Source of the DNA: Microbacterium sp. SORGH_AS_0969
Lineage (GTDB): Bacteria > Actinomycetota > Actinomycetes > Actinomycetales > Microbacteriaceae
Assembly (NCBI RefSeq): GCF_030818255.1
Contig: NZ_JAUTAG010000001.1
Coordinates: 2,170,001-2,234,000, forward strand
Length of the DNA stretch: 64,000 bases
Direction: 5' to 3'
Shown: one piece after another, positions 61,768 through 64,000 of the stretch
How positions within the stretch are numbered: the first letter of the stretch is position 1
Layout of the letters: every line of letters starts with the position of its first letter
Program-made: the position numbers and the translations under genes
The notes under the pieces: model-generated
The model's database searches: none
The model's input: the letters and a program-made list of their open reading frames with translations, nothing else
Told to the model about the DNA's origin: nothing

Positions 61768-62694
61768 CTATTGGGAGCCTTGTCCGGCAGGTGCTGGATT
61801 GGCTGATTCGAGGTCAGCGTAATACGCGTCCTCGACTTCGATCGGGGTGCGCATGTCGAGCTCGCCGTGGAGGCGGGAGTTGTTCCACCGCCACACGTAT
61901 TCGAGTGTTGCCAGTTCCACCTGCTCGACGGTTCGCCAGGGGCCTCGCTGGCGGATCAGTTCGGTCTTGTAGAGGTTGTTCACGGCCTCGGCCATCGCGT
62001 TGTCAAACGAGTCGCCGACGGTTCCTGTCGAGGGGATGGCGCCGAGTTCGACGATCCGGTCGGTGTAGACCATTGCGGTGTAGTTCGATCCGTGGTCGGC
62101 GTGATGGATCAGCCCGTCGAGCCTGCCGCCGGCGTCCCACGCGGCCATGTCGAGCGCCTGCATCGGCAGGATCTCGGCCTTGAGCGTGGCGGCGACGTTC
62201 CACCCGACGATGCGTCTCGAGTAGACGTCGGTGACGAACGCGACGTACGCGAAGCCGGACCAGGTCGCGACGTAGGTCACGTCGCAGACCCAGAGCCGTC
62301 TCGGAGCCGGCGCGGTGAAGCGCCTGTTTACGAGGTCGGCGGGCAGCACCGTTGTCTTGTCGGAGCGGGTCGTGAACACCCGCTTCGACTTCCTCACGCC
62401 CCGGACACCCGCGAGACGCATAAGCCTCTCGGTCTGGTCGCGGCCGATGTCCCACCCCTGCCGGCGTATCAGCGCATGCATCTTCCGTCGCCCGTAGACG
62501 CCGTAGTTCTCCGCATGCAGCCTGGCGACCTCCGGTGCGAGCAGTTCGTCCCGCAACCGCCGCGTTGACGGCGTTCGGGCGAGGGCGGCGCGGTAGCCGC
62601 GGGAGGTAAGGAAACCCTGGACTGCCGGTCGGAGGACCCGGCAGATGAGCTCGACCCCGAAACGATCCCGGTGTTCACTGATGAACCGGATCAT
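61768..62694 (-). CDS. IS3-family transposase orfB (DDE integrase)
   Basis: A 308-residue rve-type DDE transposase. HTH-like YGVYGRRKMHALIRRQGWDIG precedes the catalytic core; first Asp in WVCDVTYV, second Asp in HHADHGSNY, Glu in NAMAEAVNN, with the usual EYVWRWNNSRLHGELDMRTP tail. It is read by a -1 shift from orfA: in the TTTTTC tract near 62722-62727 the -1 frame runs on into orfB. Confidence 0.93.
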   Translation of the reverse strand: MIRFISEHRDRFGVELICRVLRPAVQGFLTSRGYRAALARTPSTRRLRDELLAPEVARLHAENYGVYGRRKMHALIRRQGWDIGRDQTERLMRLAGVRGVRKSKRVFTTRSDKTTVLPADLVNRRFTAPAPRRLWVCDVTYVATWSGFAYVAFVTDVYSRRIVGWNVAATLKAEILPMQALDMAAWDAGGRLDGLIHHADHGSNYTAMVYTDRIVELGAIPSTGTVGDSFDNAMAEAVNNLYKTELIRQRGPWRTVEQVELATLEYVWRWNNSRLHGELDMRTPIEVEDAYYADLESANPAPAGQGSQ

Positions 62695-62699
62695 CTCGG

Positions 62700-63005
62700 T
62701 CAGGGGCGGTCGAGCTCCTTCGCGAAAAACACACTTGCAGCCTTGAGAATCTCATTCGCCTTACGAAGCTCGGCGTTCTCCTTCTGCAGCCGCTTGATCT
62801 CCGCCGCCGCGTCCGTTGTCAGCCCGGGTTTGGCGCCCGCGTCGACTTCCGCTTGACGCTGCCACAGTCGCAGCGTCTCCGGACTCATCCCCAGCAGGCC
62901 CGCGACATGCCGCACGGCGCTCATCATCGTCGGGTGCGACGGCCGCGTCTCCGCGAGCATCCTGAGCGCCCGCTCACGCATCTCCGGCGAGTACTTCCTG
63001 TTCAT
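62700..63005 (-). CDS. IS3-family transposase orfA (HTH)
   Basis: A 101-residue protein with HTH RERALRMLAETRPSHPTMM and a leucine-zipper-like C-terminus (IKRLQKENAELRKANEILK). The stop is 5 bases before the orfB start; a TTTTTC tract upstream of the stop allows a -1 frameshift to form the OrfAB fusion transposase. Confidence 0.92.
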   Translation of the reverse strand: MNRKYSPEMRERALRMLAETRPSHPTMMSAVRHVAGLLGMSPETLRLWQRQAEVDAGAKPGLTTDAAAEIKRLQKENAELRKANEILKAASVFFAKELDRP

Positions 63006-63504
63006 CGTCTTCCATCCTTGCTTGAAGAACGGAACGAAAGTCAGGCCGATTCAGCAGCGCGGATTTATCCGAGTAGCGGTGTACCGGCTCTACTTCGGGG
63101 ATGGGACTCGAGTCTTACTCGAACAATTCTTCAAGGCCAAGATGCGGAACCGCCGCATGGATGGCTCATACGCGTTCCTTCTTTGCCCTGTCGTAGGTGG
63201 CGAGACCCATGCTGACCTGCTGTTCGTTGAGTTCAGTCAGCAGGGAGCGGTGGTCACCGGTAATCCGGGTCCGACTGAGCGGCAATCTGCCCGAGCGGCA
63301 TGGAGTGGTTGCTCAGATCGATCACCGCGCTCTCCGGAAAACGCCTTCCTCGCCCGTCTCGGAACTATTCGTTCGTACCAAGCTCGGCCCGGAAACGATC
63401 GGTTTTGCGCCACGTGCGGTCGACGCTTTTCGTAGTGCGCACCGCGTTGATGCGCGAGGCGCTGGATTTGACTGTTGGGTAAGACCGTTAGGGTTGCGCC
63501 TCGT

Positions 63505-64000
63505 CTAGGAAGCCGCCATGCGTACTAACCAATCGCCGATCAGTGTGAGGACGACTCCCGATCGGTCCAGATGGACGTTGTGCCCGGCGGTATCCAAGGT
63601 GACGAAGGTGGCGCGCGGGTAATGCTCAATCGTTGCCCATGCGTCTTCGCAGCCGACCACATGGTCCTGCCGTCCTGTAAAAAACAGTGACGGCTGCGTG
63701 AATGGCTCTGGGGATAGAGTCTCAGGCTCAGCCGACAGCGCGTATCGCTCGGAGATCCGATTCAAAGCGTCTTGGTCTGCCGCGGCGAGGCCAGGATGCG
63801 CATGTTCTAGGAAAGCCTGCGCCTTGTCGTTCGTGTGCATCACGGCCATGTCGGCGTACTGGGGCGCAACGTCACCAAGTTCGCGCAACACCGACGCGTC
63901 GGATGACAAGACCGTCCGCTCTGGGACGGCCCTGTGTGACTTGTTGGACACGAAAACGGGTGCGATCAGCGCCAGCCCGAGAGCCTGGAGTCGGAAGTCG
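63505..64000 (-). CDS. Alpha/beta hydrolase (partial, runs off right edge)
   Basis: The C-terminal 165 residues of an alpha/beta hydrolase. GLALIAPVFVSNKSHR at the window edge is the post-nucleophile strand; FTGRQDHVVGCEDAWATIEH has the acid, and DTAGHNVHLDRSGVVL the catalytic His. The nucleophile and N-terminus lie beyond the window. The frame is open to the last base, so the apparent GTG at 63951 is not the start. Confidence 0.82.
   Translation of the reverse strand, partial: DFRLQALGLALIAPVFVSNKSHRAVPERTVLSSDASVLRELGDVAPQYADMAVMHTNDKAQAFLEHAHPGLAAADQDALNRISERYALSAEPETLSPEPFTQPSLFFTGRQDHVVGCEDAWATIEHYPRATFVTLDTAGHNVHLDRSGVVLTLIGDWLVRMAAS

Larger units (their letters stand above)
61746..63053 (-). 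mobile_element. IS3-family insertion sequence (1308 bp)
   Basis: Ends TGAATCGGCCTGGCTTTCGT at 61746 and the complement of TGAATCGGCCTGACTTTCGT at 63053; 22 of 23 terminal bases match as inverted repeats. GCAG at 61742-61745 and 63054-63057 is a 4-bp target duplication. Joining 61745 to 63058 gives a gap-free match to 56090-56110 in R3, so the insertion is precise and recent. It carries orfA and orfB on the minus strand. Confidence 0.95.
61170..63412. repeat. Repeat R4: full unit between palindromes P6 and P7
   Basis: P6 (TGGTGCG-AAGCCGATCGGTTTT, 61170-61199) at the left, P7 (GGAAACGATCGGTTTTGCGCCA, inverted, 63391-63412) at the right. Between them are the tandem-HTH gene, the HTH-antitoxin junction, and the last 24 codons of an antitoxin like that at 56287. 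Without the IS and its duplicated target it would be about 930 bp. P6 and P7 are in opposite orientation and resemble terminal inverted repeats. No transposase or recombinase is encoded. Confidence 0.8.

Noticed and set aside
52851..63412. Integron attC sites
   Set aside because: The repeats have a perfect 14-bp palindromic core, no R''/R' core-site consensus, and no integron integrase is present.
52982..63412. Palindromes as rho-independent terminators
   Set aside because: The stems are short and AT/GC-balanced without a loop, and no T-run follows them consistently.
1..64000. CRISPR array
   Set aside because: No series of direct repeats with equal spacers was seen; the tandem repeats noted are short slippage-type repeats.

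Overview
The window is a very GC-rich, densely coded actinobacterial chromosome segment. A Microbacterium or close Microbacteriaceae relative is the best guess. The support is the complete menaquinone context (menB, E, A, D, F, G plus a long-chain polyprenyl synthase), the frequent GTG starts, and families typical of that group (DUF4229, a DUF7882-like protein, a DUF222/HNH protein, FprA, a MocR regulator). Everything here was read by eye; no database search was run.

Layout. 1-1059: the C-terminally cut-off part of a Fic protein. 1221-13243: menaquinone biosynthesis block (menB-menE-menA, menD, menF on the opposite strand, menG, polyprenyl synthase, then FprA) with PPK2 and small membrane proteins interleaved. 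13609-18805: a NYN-domain protein and a four-gene carbohydrate-type ABC importer. 18949-23991: a hydrolase, a frameshifted acyl-CoA synthetase, an SGNH hydrolase, a rifamycin ADP-ribosyltransferase (arr) and a RibD-like reductase. 24160-25542: two small orphan genes, a tyrosine-integrase remnant and yajQ. 26544-29985: flavin monooxygenase, DHA2 efflux pump and divergent MarR, which look like a drug-detoxification unit. 31241-32863: tRNA-Tyr and a hipBA toxin-antitoxin pair. 33132-34530: small Microbacteriaceae proteins and a MarR regulator. 34502-39435: a zinc uptake locus resembling aztABCD, with aztA divergent across a perfect Zur-like palindrome and two propeller-type accessory proteins. 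39439-43878: LysR and bifunctional PutA. 44014-52585: flavin-binding protein and MocR with shared operators, P-loop kinase, DUF222/HNH protein, CrtI-like oxidoreductase, inositol monophosphatase, M23 peptidase. 52650-52828: tRNA-Thr and tRNA-Met.

Immediately downstream of tRNA-Met the character changes. From about 52850 to the end the window is an accessory island of small, often broken genes (lipoprotein, membrane protein, hydrolase pseudogene, orphan antitoxin, MFS pump, SnoaL pseudogene, 2H phosphoesterase-like protein, GrpB, VapC-like toxin, hydrolase). They are separated by copies of a recurring near-palindrome with core AAACCGATCGGTTT and by copies of an approximately 0.94-kb unit carrying a tandem-HTH gene and the tail of an antitoxin. 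One copy of that unit is interrupted by an intact IS3-family element (61746-63053) with matching 22/23-bp terminal inverted repeats and a perfect 4-bp target duplication. Removing the element restores a gap-free alignment to the uninterrupted copy. This repeat-punctuated island is the most unusual part of the window and may be a mobile or cassette-like system without a recognised recombinase.

Other points of interest are several decayed genes (one frameshift each at about 21000 and about 54955, an amber codon at 58139), an Asn in place of the usual acidic residue in the Fic motif, and several clean palindromic operators in divergent intergenic regions.
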